Source: Cytophagaceae bacterium (GTDB lineage: Bacteria > Bacteroidota > Bacteroidia > Cytophagales > Spirosomataceae). From it: DNA of 64,000 nucleotides. The notes beneath the pieces are model-generated. The model was not told the origin of the DNA. It did not search any database and saw only the letters and a program-made list of their open reading frames with translations. A program made the translations under genes and the position numbers. This document shows, one piece after another, positions 16,317 to 25,450 of the stretch (position 1 is the stretch's first letter; each line of letters opens with the position of its first letter). The stretch lies in the NCBI GenBank assembly GCA_947450365.1, contig CANFVE010000005.1, forward strand, positions 39,096 through 103,095. The letters run 5' to 3'.

Positions 16317-18713
16317 TTATTTAGTTAAATTGTTAATTAATGTAATAAGTGTCAGCGATAAGGACGCCAAACTCGTGGTTAAGCCTATCGCTTCACCGGT
16401 CGATAAACCCTTCTTCCGATCCTTCGGAAATTCGGGTACAACAATCTCCGAGCCTGGCTTGATTTTTGGATATTTCCTGAAGATCAAAAACTGTTTGATC
16501 TGTACCGAAACACCATTGGCATATTTTACATAGGCCCTACCTTTGTCTGCATCATCCGTAAATCCACCCGCACCTGAGATGTATTCGCGAAGCGATTGAC
16601 CCGTTTTATATGAAATGGCCACTGGATTTTGAACGGCACCGGTTAATTTCACCGTTTGCAATTGGCGTGGAATTTCCAAGCGATCACCGGCTACTAATAA
16701 GATATTTTCTTCCCGACTCGGATTTTCTAAAATCAAATTTAAATCAACCCCCACGGTTGTCGAGTCACGGAATAATTTCGCGCCTTCCAAATAACTTTCT
16801 TCTTTCAATCCACCCGCCATCGAAATCAAATCTGAGATTTTCTGCTTTTGATCCTGAATGGCATAGGAACCTGGATAATTTACTTGGCCATTGATGGTCA
16901 CGCTGCGTTGCTCTTCGTAATTCGGGGCCCGACGAATCGACAAGATATCAAATGGTTGAAGGACCAATTGGCTCCCCTCATTCCCTAATTGCAAATTGCC
17001 ATCAATTTCAAAGGTCTTAATCAATACCTTCGCATCGCCCGGTTCTCCCGCCCCGTGCGAAATAACACGCCGAGCCAATTCCAATTTCGCATAACTCGCC
17101 GAAACCTTCAATCCTTTTGCCATCAAAATCAAATCCCCCACACGCATGCCTTCCCGGAATTCAAATTCGCCGGGTTCATTCACCTCTCCCACGATATTGA
17201 CCATGAATTTTTCCTTGATTTCATCCAGGCCATAGACTTTTAAAATATCCTCGCGATGCAAAGCCACATCAGGCGCCTCGCCTCGCAGGATTTTCCCTAG
17301 ATCTAGAGAGATCATTTCAGGGTCATAATTCTCTTTCCGACGAGTCAGCGTCGCCCGGTTCAAAAACGCATTCTCTTTTGTTCCCTCCGCTTTCTTCACT
17401 AATTCCTTGACCGTACTTAAACCTGCTTCCATCGCATAAATGCCTGGTCGGAAAACAGCGCCTTCGACTTCGACACGGTTTTCATAGCGGTTGATAATCG
17501 TACCAATCGTATATAAATCCCCGTTTTGTGGCAAAAAGGTCGCCACTTCATCTTGGGTCACATTGACTAATTTCAATTCGCGCGAGGTGTTTCTCCGGGC
17601 GCTAAAGGAATAGGTATAGGCTTTGTCGGTGAAGCCCCCCGCGTATCTCAATAAATCCTTGATCGTTTCCCCTTTAACCGCCTCAAAAACCATCGGACGT
17701 TTCACCTCACCCACAAATTCGACGCGGGTTTCATAATCCCCAATGCGAATCACATCTTGGTCTTGCAAATGGATATTGTCTTTTTGATCCGCCCGCAATA
17801 AGAAGTCATATAAATCCAAGGTGCGAATCAACTTATTGCCACGAATCACTCGGATGTTACGGTAAGACCCATTTTCATTCGGACCTCCGGCTAAATAAAG
17901 TGCGTTAAAAACAGTTGCCAGAGAAGAAACGGTATAGGTTCCAGGATTTTTCACCTCACCGGTCAAGGTAACTTTCATGCTGCGGACATTGCCTAAGGTG
18001 ACTTGGGCGGATGAACCGGAACCGGGTTTATTTAGCCCTTGGTACAATTGACGCAAACGACTCACGATTCGTTCTGAGGCTGCCTCGATCGACATGCCGT
18101 TCACGTAAATCGGTCCTAAGTTTAAGATTTTGATGGTTCCTTCTGGGCTGACACGGACTTTGAAATTATCCAACACATCCCCAAAAATATCGATGTTTAA
18201 TTCATCATCTGGACCTAATTGGTAGTTTTTCGGGGTGGCGATTTTTAAGTTGGGCTCGAAGGAAAGCTTTTTATTATTGAATAGATTTTCACCAAAAATG
18301 ACCTTTTTACCCCCTTTTTCTATAAAATAATCATTTTTAACCTTGGGTTCTTTTGGCGACTTTAAATCCTTGATATTTTCTTCATCGTCTACTTTTTTGC
18401 TTAATTCATCTTGGCCATTGATCATCCGCTCCATGGTCATAGTGTTCTCTGAAGGCTTCGCATTTGGATTTGAACTTACTTTCCCCAAGCGCTCCCGCAT
18501 CTTCGCAATATCCGCCGCCGTATATCCTTGCGCCTTGGCTGCCGTTTCGATTTGCGCCTCACTCATCCCACTCGCTTGTGCTTTTTGGAAAAATAGCGTC
18601 ACTTCCTCATCGGTCAATTCATCCACTTTCTTTTTAGTAGCCACCTGCGCTTGGGCAAGGGAAGTGATCAATAAGCCAACGAAAACGAACAGGAGTAGAA
18701 AACGTTTCTTCAT
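16317..18713 (-). CDS. SLBB-domain polysaccharide export protein (Wza-like outer-membrane translocon)
   Basis: A 798-residue outer-membrane polysaccharide export protein. A signal peptide ends near TSLAQAQ. Residues about 25-75 have the short helical block SEAQIETAAKAQGYTAADIAKMRERL common in Bacteroidota Wza homologues. The Poly_export domain starts at YQLGPDDELNIDIFGDV, followed by at least six SLBB beta-grasp repeats recognised by VTLTGEVKNPGTYTV, VEFVGEVKRPMVFEA, VEVEGAVFRPGIYAM, VNIVGEVNEPGEFEF, VTINGQVNYPGSYAI and VKLTGAVQNPVAIS. The C-terminus carries a hydrophobic segment (LTTSLASLSLTLITLINNL). More SLBB repeats are present than in E. coli Wza, which is normal in this phylum. It heads the operon with the Wzz-like gene. 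Confidence 0.93.
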   Translation of the reverse strand: MKKRFLLLFVFVGLLITSLAQAQVATKKKVDELTDEEVTLFFQKAQASGMSEAQIETAAKAQGYTAADIAKMRERLGKVSSNPNAKPSENTMTMERMINGQDELSKKVDDEENIKDLKSPKEPKVKNDYFIEKGGKKVIFGENLFNNKKLSFEPNLKIATPKNYQLGPDDELNIDIFGDVLDNFKVRVSPEGTIKILNLGPIYVNGMSIEAASERIVSRLRQLYQGLNKPGSGSSAQVTLGNVRSMKVTLTGEVKNPGTYTVSSLATVFNALYLAGGPNENGSYRNIRVIRGNKLIRTLDLYDFLLRADQKDNIHLQDQDVIRIGDYETRVEFVGEVKRPMVFEAVKGETIKDLLRYAGGFTDKAYTYSFSARRNTSRELKLVNVTQDEVATFLPQNGDLYTIGTIINRYENRVEVEGAVFRPGIYAMEAGLSTVKELVKKAEGTKENAFLNRATLTRRKENYDPEMISLDLGKILRGEAPDVALHREDILKVYGLDEIKEKFMVNIVGEVNEPGEFEFREGMRVGDLILMAKGLKVSASYAKLELARRVISHGAGEPGDAKVLIKTFEIDGNLQLGNEGSQLVLQPFDILSIRRAPNYEEQRSVTINGQVNYPGSYAIQDQKQKISDLISMAGGLKEESYLEGAKLFRDSTTVGVDLNLILENPSREENILLVAGDRLEIPRQLQTVKLTGAVQNPVAISYKTGQSLREYISGAGGFTDDADKGRAYVKYANGVSVQIKQFLIFRKYPKIKPGSEIVVPEFPKDRKKGLSTGEAIGLTTSLASLSLTLITLINNLTK

Positions 18714-18803
18714 ATGAAATCGAAAATTATAGCTACAAATTTAGGGAAAATTTAACCATGTTCGCCCGCCATTTACTGCATAATTTATTAAGAGGTTGTA
18801 AAT

Positions 18804-19889
18804 TTAGAATTTAGGACAAGCCGTCGTCCGTTTCCATTTAATAAAAGGTTTTTTGAAGGACATGTCCCAATCAAACAAATAGGCAATCGAGATTTCATGC
18901 GCCCCACCTGTGGAAACGCCTAAGTTCGACGTCGTCATGTCATACGAATAGCCTATCGAAAAATTATCTTGCCGATAGCCCACCAAAAACACCATCGACT
19001 CGCGTGCTGAGGAGACACCCGATTTTTGAATCGGAATACCGCGATACCAGGATCCAAAGACCATCGGTGCCAAGGTCAGATAGGCCCCCACGTCCATTTG
19101 GTCAAAATTTCCCTGGTGTTTATAATGCAACACAGGACTCAAACTCTTCTCATGATTCCGCTCGCTGTATTCGTTTTCTTCCAAATAGGCGCTTTCGAAA
19201 TCGATTTTGGTCCCAATCTGTAAACTGTATTTCGGAGCCAAAAAATCCTCAGACACATAGGGAAGAGGATTCGCCGGATCTTTTAATGTATTCACAAAGG
19301 ATTTATTCGCCGCATTTAAATGGTGGACGGAAACACCCACCCAGGTATTTTTTGTACTAAATAAAGCCCCTGTGGAAAGATCCAGATATTGTTTGTTGGG
19401 AACGATTCGTTGTAACACCGGATCGGTGCTCGAGCCATAGGTTCCCGAACTTAAAAAACTATTCACTTGATCCCCAAAAATCAAGCCTGACGTATTTAGC
19501 CCTCGGTTCACATAGGCGCCTTCGATGCCCAACGAGAGATTGCTTTCCTCATTCAGATTGATGTGATAGGCATATTGAAGTCCAAAAGAGGTAGTTTGTA
19601 AATTCGCAAATTGCTTGTCACTGCTTGCATAAAATCCGAAACCACTGCTTAAAGCCCCCAGGCTGATGTCGCCCGAAACGGAAGAATATTGGTAATTCGC
19701 ATCCAAATTTGGCCATTGGGAACGATGATTGAAATTAATCTTGGAAGTACCTTGCACGCCGGCGAAGGCAGGGGAGATGAGTTGGGGCGCTGCGTAAAAC
19801 TGTGACAACTGCGGATCCTGTCCATGTACCTCCGCGAGGCCAACGAAAATGAGTAACAAACATGAAAAAATTCCAACGATTTTTCTCAT
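18804..19889 (-). CDS. PorP/SprF family type IX secretion membrane protein
   Basis: An outer-membrane beta-barrel protein of the PorP/SprF family, which partners with secreted proteins carrying type B C-terminal domains in the type IX secretion system of Bacteroidota. The start is set at the ATG at 19889 (361 residues) and not 19931, because MRKIVGIFSCLLLIFVGLAEVHGQ is then a clean signal peptide. The mature start DPQLSQFYAAPQLISPAFAGVQGTSKINFNHRSQWP is the family signature, and the IGYSYDMTTSNLGVSTGGAHEISIAYLF block closes the barrel. It is divergent from a large secreted protein with the matching C-terminal domain. Confidence 0.93.
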   Translation of the reverse strand: MRKIVGIFSCLLLIFVGLAEVHGQDPQLSQFYAAPQLISPAFAGVQGTSKINFNHRSQWPNLDANYQYSSVSGDISLGALSSGFGFYASSDKQFANLQTTSFGLQYAYHINLNEESNLSLGIEGAYVNRGLNTSGLIFGDQVNSFLSSGTYGSSTDPVLQRIVPNKQYLDLSTGALFSTKNTWVGVSVHHLNAANKSFVNTLKDPANPLPYVSEDFLAPKYSLQIGTKIDFESAYLEENEYSERNHEKSLSPVLHYKHQGNFDQMDVGAYLTLAPMVFGSWYRGIPIQKSGVSSARESMVFLVGYRQDNFSIGYSYDMTTSNLGVSTGGAHEISIAYLFDWDMSFKKPFIKWKRTTACPKF

Positions 19890-19961
19890 AAATTTGCGCT
19901 TAGCCCCGCAAATTAAACGATTAATTACCAAAAACCAATAATTTGCGCTAATTTGTGCTCT

Positions 19962-22796
19962 ATGCGTGGATTTGTACTCTTGTTCGCCTGCTTATTTTTG
20001 ACATGTATCCAATTACATGGACAAAGAGATATCATTTTTCGAAATAATTGTATTACTCAATGTGCCAATTGTGATGCAGGACAAAATCCTGACATGGCAA
20101 CAGTTTTTGAATTGAATGAAGTCCCTCCAGCTGGTACAACCTATTTATGGGATTTTGGCGAACCAAATATGCCAGGCAATACATCTGTAAAAGCTACGGG
20201 CATTCATCAATATTGTAGTCCTGGTAAAAAAACGGTGACCTTAACCTTATCCAAAATTGGCAGCTCAACAGAAATCTTAAAAAAGGATTTAATCATCGGA
20301 CAATTACCTTATGTATATTTAGGGAAAGATAGAAATGATACCACAAAAACTATTTGTAAAGGCCAAGGCTTGGTTTTAGAGGCATTTGGAAAAGTAGGTA
20401 GGCCCAATTATCCTGTGGAAGTTTCTTGGTTTCCTGGTGGGCAAACCACGGATAATATCAAAGCAGATAGTTCTGGCTGTTACTCTGTTCAGGTAAAAGA
20501 TATTGCCTCTGGTTGTACGACTGAAGCTAAGATGCAACTTAAAGTTTGCGGTGAAAGGGATCCTTTTGCCGCAAGAGTGAAGAACCCTTATAAGATTTGG
20601 TGTTTTGGGAATGGGGCAGGATTAATTTTTAATGATCGAGATAATCCGACACCAACAAGTTGTGCACTTTCAGCACCCAATGGTGTAGCAAAAATGGAAG
20701 ATGCCTCAAGTGCTAGTGGCTTAATTTTTTATACTGATGGAGTTACAGTATATGATTCAACAGGTGTTCCAATTGACCCCTTAAAAAAATTGAATGGAGA
20801 AAAAGGGAACTCCCAAGGAGTAACCATTATACCCAAAACCACATGTAAGGGATGTCAGTCAGAGTATTACGTATTTACATTGTCAAAAAATGCAGCAGGA
20901 GAAAATTTGATTTATTACAGTATTGTTGATATGAAATTAAATCAAGGAAGAGGCGGAATTTCAGAGTTAAATAAATTGTTGAGTCCTGTCCCAACAACCT
21001 CCAGAATATTAGCATCTCAAGGTGGTAAGGATTTTTATTGGCTTATTACTCAGGATGCAAACTCTAATATTACAAGAAATTTTAAAATATCTAGTGCAGG
21101 AATATCCCAACCAATTAATTCGATAGGTGGAACTACTTTCACTTCTGTTAGTGGATCGAATGGAACAACGAAAATTTCACCGGATTGGACTAAAATGGCT
21201 ATAACCGTTCCAGGTCCACCCACAAATAAAATTGATTTATATGATTTAAATCCAATTACCGGGAATCCAACATTTTGGACAAGCATTGATCTTGGTACAA
21301 GTCCACCAACCGTTTATGGAGTTGAATATTCGGCAGATAAGAAAGTGTTATACGTAAGTATGTTGGGTGATGGAGCTACCGTAAAATCTCAAATTTTGCA
21401 GTTTGATATTTCTATTAATCGTAAAACGCATATAGATTCTTCCAAGGTTGTCGTATTTGAAACTACGGAAAAAATCGGAGCCTTACAAATTGATCCCATT
21501 TACAACAATATTATTTTTATTGCATTTCAAGGTAGTGATGCATTAGGAAAAATCACTAGTACTAATGGTTTAATAAATGCAAATACGCCAACACTTTTAC
21601 AGGCTAAGTTTGAAAGAAAGGGAGTGGTATTTCCAACAACTTTAACGTCTACTTTGGGGACAGCAGTTACGAGTGAGTTAGGTTTGCCTGCAACAATACC
21701 TTTTCCGCCAACCTCACAAAATATCCCTAAAATAAAGTTAGATACGTGTGTAGGTAAAGTTTTTAAGTTTAAAGTAGATCAAAAACTTTGTGATCCAATT
21801 GAAAATAGCAAAATTGATTGGAAAATCTACCAGACCTCTCTCAGCCTAATTCCGAATCCTGCGGGCATCATGGTGCCTAAGGACAGCACAAAAATTATCT
21901 ATTCCTTCACAGGTCCTGAAATGCGCTACGAGTTTAAAAAGTCAGATACTTATGTAATTACAGCCTCAATTTCAAATATTTGCAAGAAAGATTATTTATT
22001 GGATGGAGAGCAATTTGTCATCGATGTTTTAGAACCCTTGTCCCTTGCCCCCGAATTTAATCGGATTTGCAAAACGAATGCGACGATTAAATTGGATAGC
22101 ATTCCTCCATCTAAGAATTTGGTTTTCGAATGGAGCAATGGGCAAAAAACACCCACGGCAACCATCCCGAATCCGGGGGGAGAATTGAGCGTGATCGTGA
22201 CGGATACGTCGAGCGGTTGCCAAGTGAAAGCCTCCACGAAGGTCAATTTCTTGACCAATAAAATGGTCATGCCACCAAACGATTTCTCCATCTGTATGGA
22301 TGAACCCGTGCCATTCACCATAACCTTAAATACGAGTCAGAGGGATTTGGTCTTTGATTGGTCAGGTCCTGGTGGGGCGACGTCTACGACGAATCAAATA
22401 CGCGTCAACCAGAAGGGAAATTATGATGTCAAAATAACGGATAAACAAGGATGTATCATGCCGCTGACCTTTCCGGTGGCAGATCGTTGCGATGCATCCG
22501 TACTCGCACCCACCATTTTCACGCCCAATGGCGATGGAAAAAATGATGATTTCATTCCCAAGCCGAAATCGGATCCCCGAACCGAGATGATTAGCCTTCA
22601 GATTTTTAACCGCTGGGGTGAGATGCTTTATACCCAAACCAAAGTTAGCTCTTCTGAGGAATTGAAATGGAATGGTTTAGTGAACGGAAAACCTGTCCCT
22701 CAAGAATCCTATGTGTGGGTCGTAAATTTCAAGGCCGTGGACTATCCTAACAAAGGCATTCAAACCCAACGAGGGGCCGTCATCGTCGCCTATTAG
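19962..22796 (+). CDS. secreted protein with PKD-like regions and gliding-motility type B C-terminal domain (T9SS substrate)
   Basis: A protein of about 944 residues. The ORF track begins at a TTG (19953); the ATG at 19962 gives the signal peptide MRGFVLLFACLFLTCIQLHGQ and is preferred. A PKD-like fold lies near the start (TYLWDFGEPNMPG). The middle (about 210-560) resembles a beta-propeller of the kind found in gliding-motility-associated proteins (TISPDWTKMAI-like and VLYVSMLG repeats). Ig/PKD-like segments follow, and the end has APTIFTPNGDGKNDDFIP, LQIFNRWGEMLY and SYVWVVNFK, the type B C-terminal domain recognised by the type IX system. It is divergent from PorP/SprF, as expected for a cognate pair. 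Base composition is visibly more AT-rich in the first two thirds than in the C-terminal part. Ligand and role are unknown. Confidence 0.9.
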   Translation: MRGFVLLFACLFLTCIQLHGQRDIIFRNNCITQCANCDAGQNPDMATVFELNEVPPAGTTYLWDFGEPNMPGNTSVKATGIHQYCSPGKKTVTLTLSKIGSSTEILKKDLIIGQLPYVYLGKDRNDTTKTICKGQGLVLEAFGKVGRPNYPVEVSWFPGGQTTDNIKADSSGCYSVQVKDIASGCTTEAKMQLKVCGERDPFAARVKNPYKIWCFGNGAGLIFNDRDNPTPTSCALSAPNGVAKMEDASSASGLIFYTDGVTVYDSTGVPIDPLKKLNGEKGNSQGVTIIPKTTCKGCQSEYYVFTLSKNAAGENLIYYSIVDMKLNQGRGGISELNKLLSPVPTTSRILASQGGKDFYWLITQDANSNITRNFKISSAGISQPINSIGGTTFTSVSGSNGTTKISPDWTKMAITVPGPPTNKIDLYDLNPITGNPTFWTSIDLGTSPPTVYGVEYSADKKVLYVSMLGDGATVKSQILQFDISINRKTHIDSSKVVVFETTEKIGALQIDPIYNNIIFIAFQGSDALGKITSTNGLINANTPTLLQAKFERKGVVFPTTLTSTLGTAVTSELGLPATIPFPPTSQNIPKIKLDTCVGKVFKFKVDQKLCDPIENSKIDWKIYQTSLSLIPNPAGIMVPKDSTKIIYSFTGPEMRYEFKKSDTYVITASISNICKKDYLLDGEQFVIDVLEPLSLAPEFNRICKTNATIKLDSIPPSKNLVFEWSNGQKTPTATIPNPGGELSVIVTDTSSGCQVKASTKVNFLTNKMVMPPNDFSICMDEPVPFTITLNTSQRDLVFDWSGPGGATSTTNQIRVNQKGNYDVKITDKQGCIMPLTFPVADRCDASVLAPTIFTPNGDGKNDDFIPKPKSDPRTEMISLQIFNRWGEMLYTQTKVSSSEELKWNGLVNGKPVPQESYVWVVNFKAVDYPNKGIQTQRGAVIVAY

Positions 22797-22907
22797 CCTT
22801 TTTTACCGCTTAGTAAATTACCGACCATTAGATAAATTTCATAAGGATATCCTTTTCGCATGCTTTTCTTTTGTATTACGTTAAAGTTCTACAATACAAT
22901 TCTTACC

Positions 22908-23189
22908 ATGCGAAAAATTATACTAAGCATCCTTTTTATGTTGCCTTTTGTTATTGCCTCGGCATTTACGCCCGGTGAAACGGTGAAGGTAGGATCTGAG
23001 CCTGCTGGGGCCGAAGTTCAATTAAACGGCCGTTATGTGGGCAAAACACCTTTGGAAATCACGGTGGACTATACACGTAAGTCCAACTTCCTTTATTTTA
23101 CCAAAATAGGTCATCAAGGTTTACGCCTCGACTTATCTAAAAATCAAAAAGAAGTTTCTGTCACCCTGGTTCCCGAGAAAATCAAATGA
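22908..23189 (+). CDS. PEGA-domain lipoprotein-like or secreted small protein
   Basis: A 93-residue exported protein. The ORF-track start at 22860 adds an unlikely leader; the ATG at 22908 gives MRKIILSILFMLPFVIASAF, a standard signal peptide. The mature part has the PEGA pattern VKVGSEPAGAEVQLNGRYVGKTPLEITVDY, a small beta-domain found on cell-surface proteins, often at wall or membrane interfaces. No lipobox Cys is present. The next gene overlaps its stop (ATGA at 23186), so the two are translationally coupled. Confidence 0.82.
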   Translation: MRKIILSILFMLPFVIASAFTPGETVKVGSEPAGAEVQLNGRYVGKTPLEITVDYTRKSNFLYFTKIGHQGLRLDLSKNQKEVSVTLVPEKIK

Positions 23190-23434
23190 AAATCTCCTTA
23201 TTTGATCGCTTTATTGCTTTTTGGAAAGGACATAAAATTGTCGAATTGTATTCGTCGGAGAACCAACGTAGCTATCCCACCATCGCCGAAAAAGACGAAC
23301 AAGGCCGCTTAGTCTGCCGCATCCCTCGCTTCGCGAAGGATTGGGAGTATATTGAAATCGTCTTATTGCCCGATGGGAAACTCGAATTTCCCGATGAAAA
23401 ATTAAATGACATTGGCCTCGACCAATGGAAATAA
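23186..23434 (+). CDS. small hypothetical protein coupled to the PEGA gene
   Basis: An 82-residue cytoplasmic-looking protein (no signal peptide or membrane helix) with mixed charged and aromatic residues (FWKGHKIVELY, WEYIEIVLLPDGKLEFPDEKL). I do not recognise the family. The ATG overlaps the PEGA stop codon, which supports it as a real gene. It converges directly on the purF homologue, whose stop codon is the next base. Confidence 0.6.
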   Translation: MKISLFDRFIAFWKGHKIVELYSSENQRSYPTIAEKDEQGRLVCRIPRFAKDWEYIEIVLLPDGKLEFPDEKLNDIGLDQWK

Positions 23435-25351
23435 TTAATAGGCCCGCACTTCGATTCCCTTCATAAAATTCACGAAGGCTTTATTTACCACTTGATTACC
23501 TCCCCTTGTCGGGAAATTCCCCGTGAAATACCAATCGCCCAAGTGATTCGGACATGCCGTATTTAAATTGGCTACCGTTTGATAAACTACCGAAACTTCC
23601 GCTTTCAAATGCTTTGGTTTCACAATTTCTGCAATCTTCGCCGAAATCTCCTCATCAGTAAACGGTGCATAAACTGCCTTGACAAAATTCTCCTCATTCG
23701 CCGTTCCATTTTCGAGGGCCAACAAACATTTCAAATGCACCTCCTCCAAAATGTGCTCCATGTCTCTTTCCTTCAACAAAGCCAATGCCGCCCGGAAAGC
23801 CACAAATTCCTTCATCTTCGACATATCAATCCCATAACAATCCGGATAGCGAATCTGAGGTGCCGACGAGACAATGACAATCTTCTTTGGCGATAATTTA
23901 TCCAATAAACTTAAAATACTCTTCTCCAAGGTCGTCCCCCGCACAATCGAATCATCGATCAATACCACTGAATCCACCCCCTTGTTGATCACCTCGTAGG
24001 TCGTATCGTACACATGCGACACCATATCATCCCGCTGGTTATCATTCGTGATGAAGGTTCGCACCTTCACATCTTTGGAGATCAATTTCTCCACGCGCGG
24101 TCGGAAGGTCAACAATTCCTCCAATTCCTCCTCGAACAATATCCCCTCCATAATCGCCTTCTTCCGCTCTTTGGCCAAATGATCCTCCAAGCCATCAATC
24201 ATCCCCAAAAAGGCCGTTTCAGCCGTATTTGGAATATATGAAAAGACCGTATTTTTCAAGTCATGATGGACTTCGTCCAAGATTTGTGGAATGAGCAATT
24301 GGCCCAATTTCTTCCGCTCATGGTAAATATCTGGATCGGAACCCCGCGAGAAATAAATCCGCTCAAAGGAACAAGATTTTTGCTCCAAGCGATCTATGAA
24401 AGGCTCCTCTTTCGCCGAACCATCCATCTCGATAATCAGGGCATGCCCCGGTGTGATCTCCTTGATTTCGCTGTATTCGCAATTAAACGAGGTTTTAATC
24501 GCCTGTTTTTCAGAGGCTACTACCACCACCTCATCATCCATGTAATAAAAAGCAGGACGAATTCCTGCCGGATCCCGCGCGACGAAACTTGCGCCATATC
24601 CCGTCATCCCCACCATGGCATATCCACCATCAAAATCTTTGCAAGAACGCACTAACACCCGCTTCAGGTCAATTTGCTGCGCCAGGACATCCGATAATTC
24701 CGGATTTTCATATTGATCTCGGTATTTCAAAAACTGCCGCTGGTTCTCCTCATCCAAAAAGTGCCCAATCTTCTCCATCACCGTCACTGTATCCACTTTT
24801 TCCTTGGGATGCTGACCTAAAGAAACTAATTTGTCGAAAAGGTCATCCACATTCGTCATGTTGAAATTACCCGCCATCACTAAATTCCGACTGCGCCAAT
24901 TGTTCTGCCGCAACATCGGATGGCAATTCTCAATCTCATTCTGTCCATGTGTCCCATACCGCAAATGCCCCAAAAGCACCTCGCCCGTAAAGGCCACATT
25001 GTCCTGCCACCATTGCGCATCATTCGGCGCATCAATGCCCGTTTCGCGTTTGGCGTCCTTGGCCAGTTTGTGTGCTTTCTTAAATTTCTTATCGATTTTG
25101 CCAAAAATATCCGCAACGGCTTGCGGTTCTACCGATCGGTAGCGGCTAATGTATCTATGCCCTGGTTTTACGTTGATTTTGATATTCGCAACTCCCGCTC
25201 CGTCCTGCCCCCGATTTACCTGTTTCTCCATCATTAAGTACAACTTTTTAAGGCCATACATCGGGTTGTCGTATTTATCCAAATAATATTGGAAGGGCTT
25301 TCGCAGGCGGATTAGGGCAATTCCGCATTCGTGCTTAATAGAATCAGACAT
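23435..25351 (-). CDS. purF: amidophosphoribosyltransferase family protein (enlarged PurF homologue)
   Basis: A 638-residue protein joining a class II glutamine amidotransferase and a phosphoribosyltransferase domain. The nucleophile is Cys9 after a short propeptide ending in Glu (KHECGIALIRLR), as in PurF proteins that self-process. The glutaminase part has NRGQDGAGVA and LLGHLRYGTHG. The transferase part has the PRPP loop VVLIDDSIVRGTTLEKSIL and SSAPQIRYPDCYGIDMSKMKEF. It is about 130 residues longer than usual PurF, with insertions between about 75-110 and 165-240. Bacteroidota genomes often hold this long form as well as a canonical PurF, so it may not be the main purine enzyme; the symbol is therefore a family-level label. 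Confidence 0.85.
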   Translation of the reverse strand: MSDSIKHECGIALIRLRKPFQYYLDKYDNPMYGLKKLYLMMEKQVNRGQDGAGVANIKINVKPGHRYISRYRSVEPQAVADIFGKIDKKFKKAHKLAKDAKRETGIDAPNDAQWWQDNVAFTGEVLLGHLRYGTHGQNEIENCHPMLRQNNWRSRNLVMAGNFNMTNVDDLFDKLVSLGQHPKEKVDTVTVMEKIGHFLDEENQRQFLKYRDQYENPELSDVLAQQIDLKRVLVRSCKDFDGGYAMVGMTGYGASFVARDPAGIRPAFYYMDDEVVVVASEKQAIKTSFNCEYSEIKEITPGHALIIEMDGSAKEEPFIDRLEQKSCSFERIYFSRGSDPDIYHERKKLGQLLIPQILDEVHHDLKNTVFSYIPNTAETAFLGMIDGLEDHLAKERKKAIMEGILFEEELEELLTFRPRVEKLISKDVKVRTFITNDNQRDDMVSHVYDTTYEVINKGVDSVVLIDDSIVRGTTLEKSILSLLDKLSPKKIVIVSSAPQIRYPDCYGIDMSKMKEFVAFRAALALLKERDMEHILEEVHLKCLLALENGTANEENFVKAVYAPFTDEEISAKIAEIVKPKHLKAEVSVVYQTVANLNTACPNHLGDWYFTGNFPTRGGNQVVNKAFVNFMKGIEVRAY

Positions 25352-25450
25352 TCGGTTTTTTGAGAAGAAGCGTTGGTTTCAAAATCATTCAAAATTAGGG
25401 AATTTTAAACGATCCCAAACCTAAATTTTACATTTTTTTAATACAATTTT

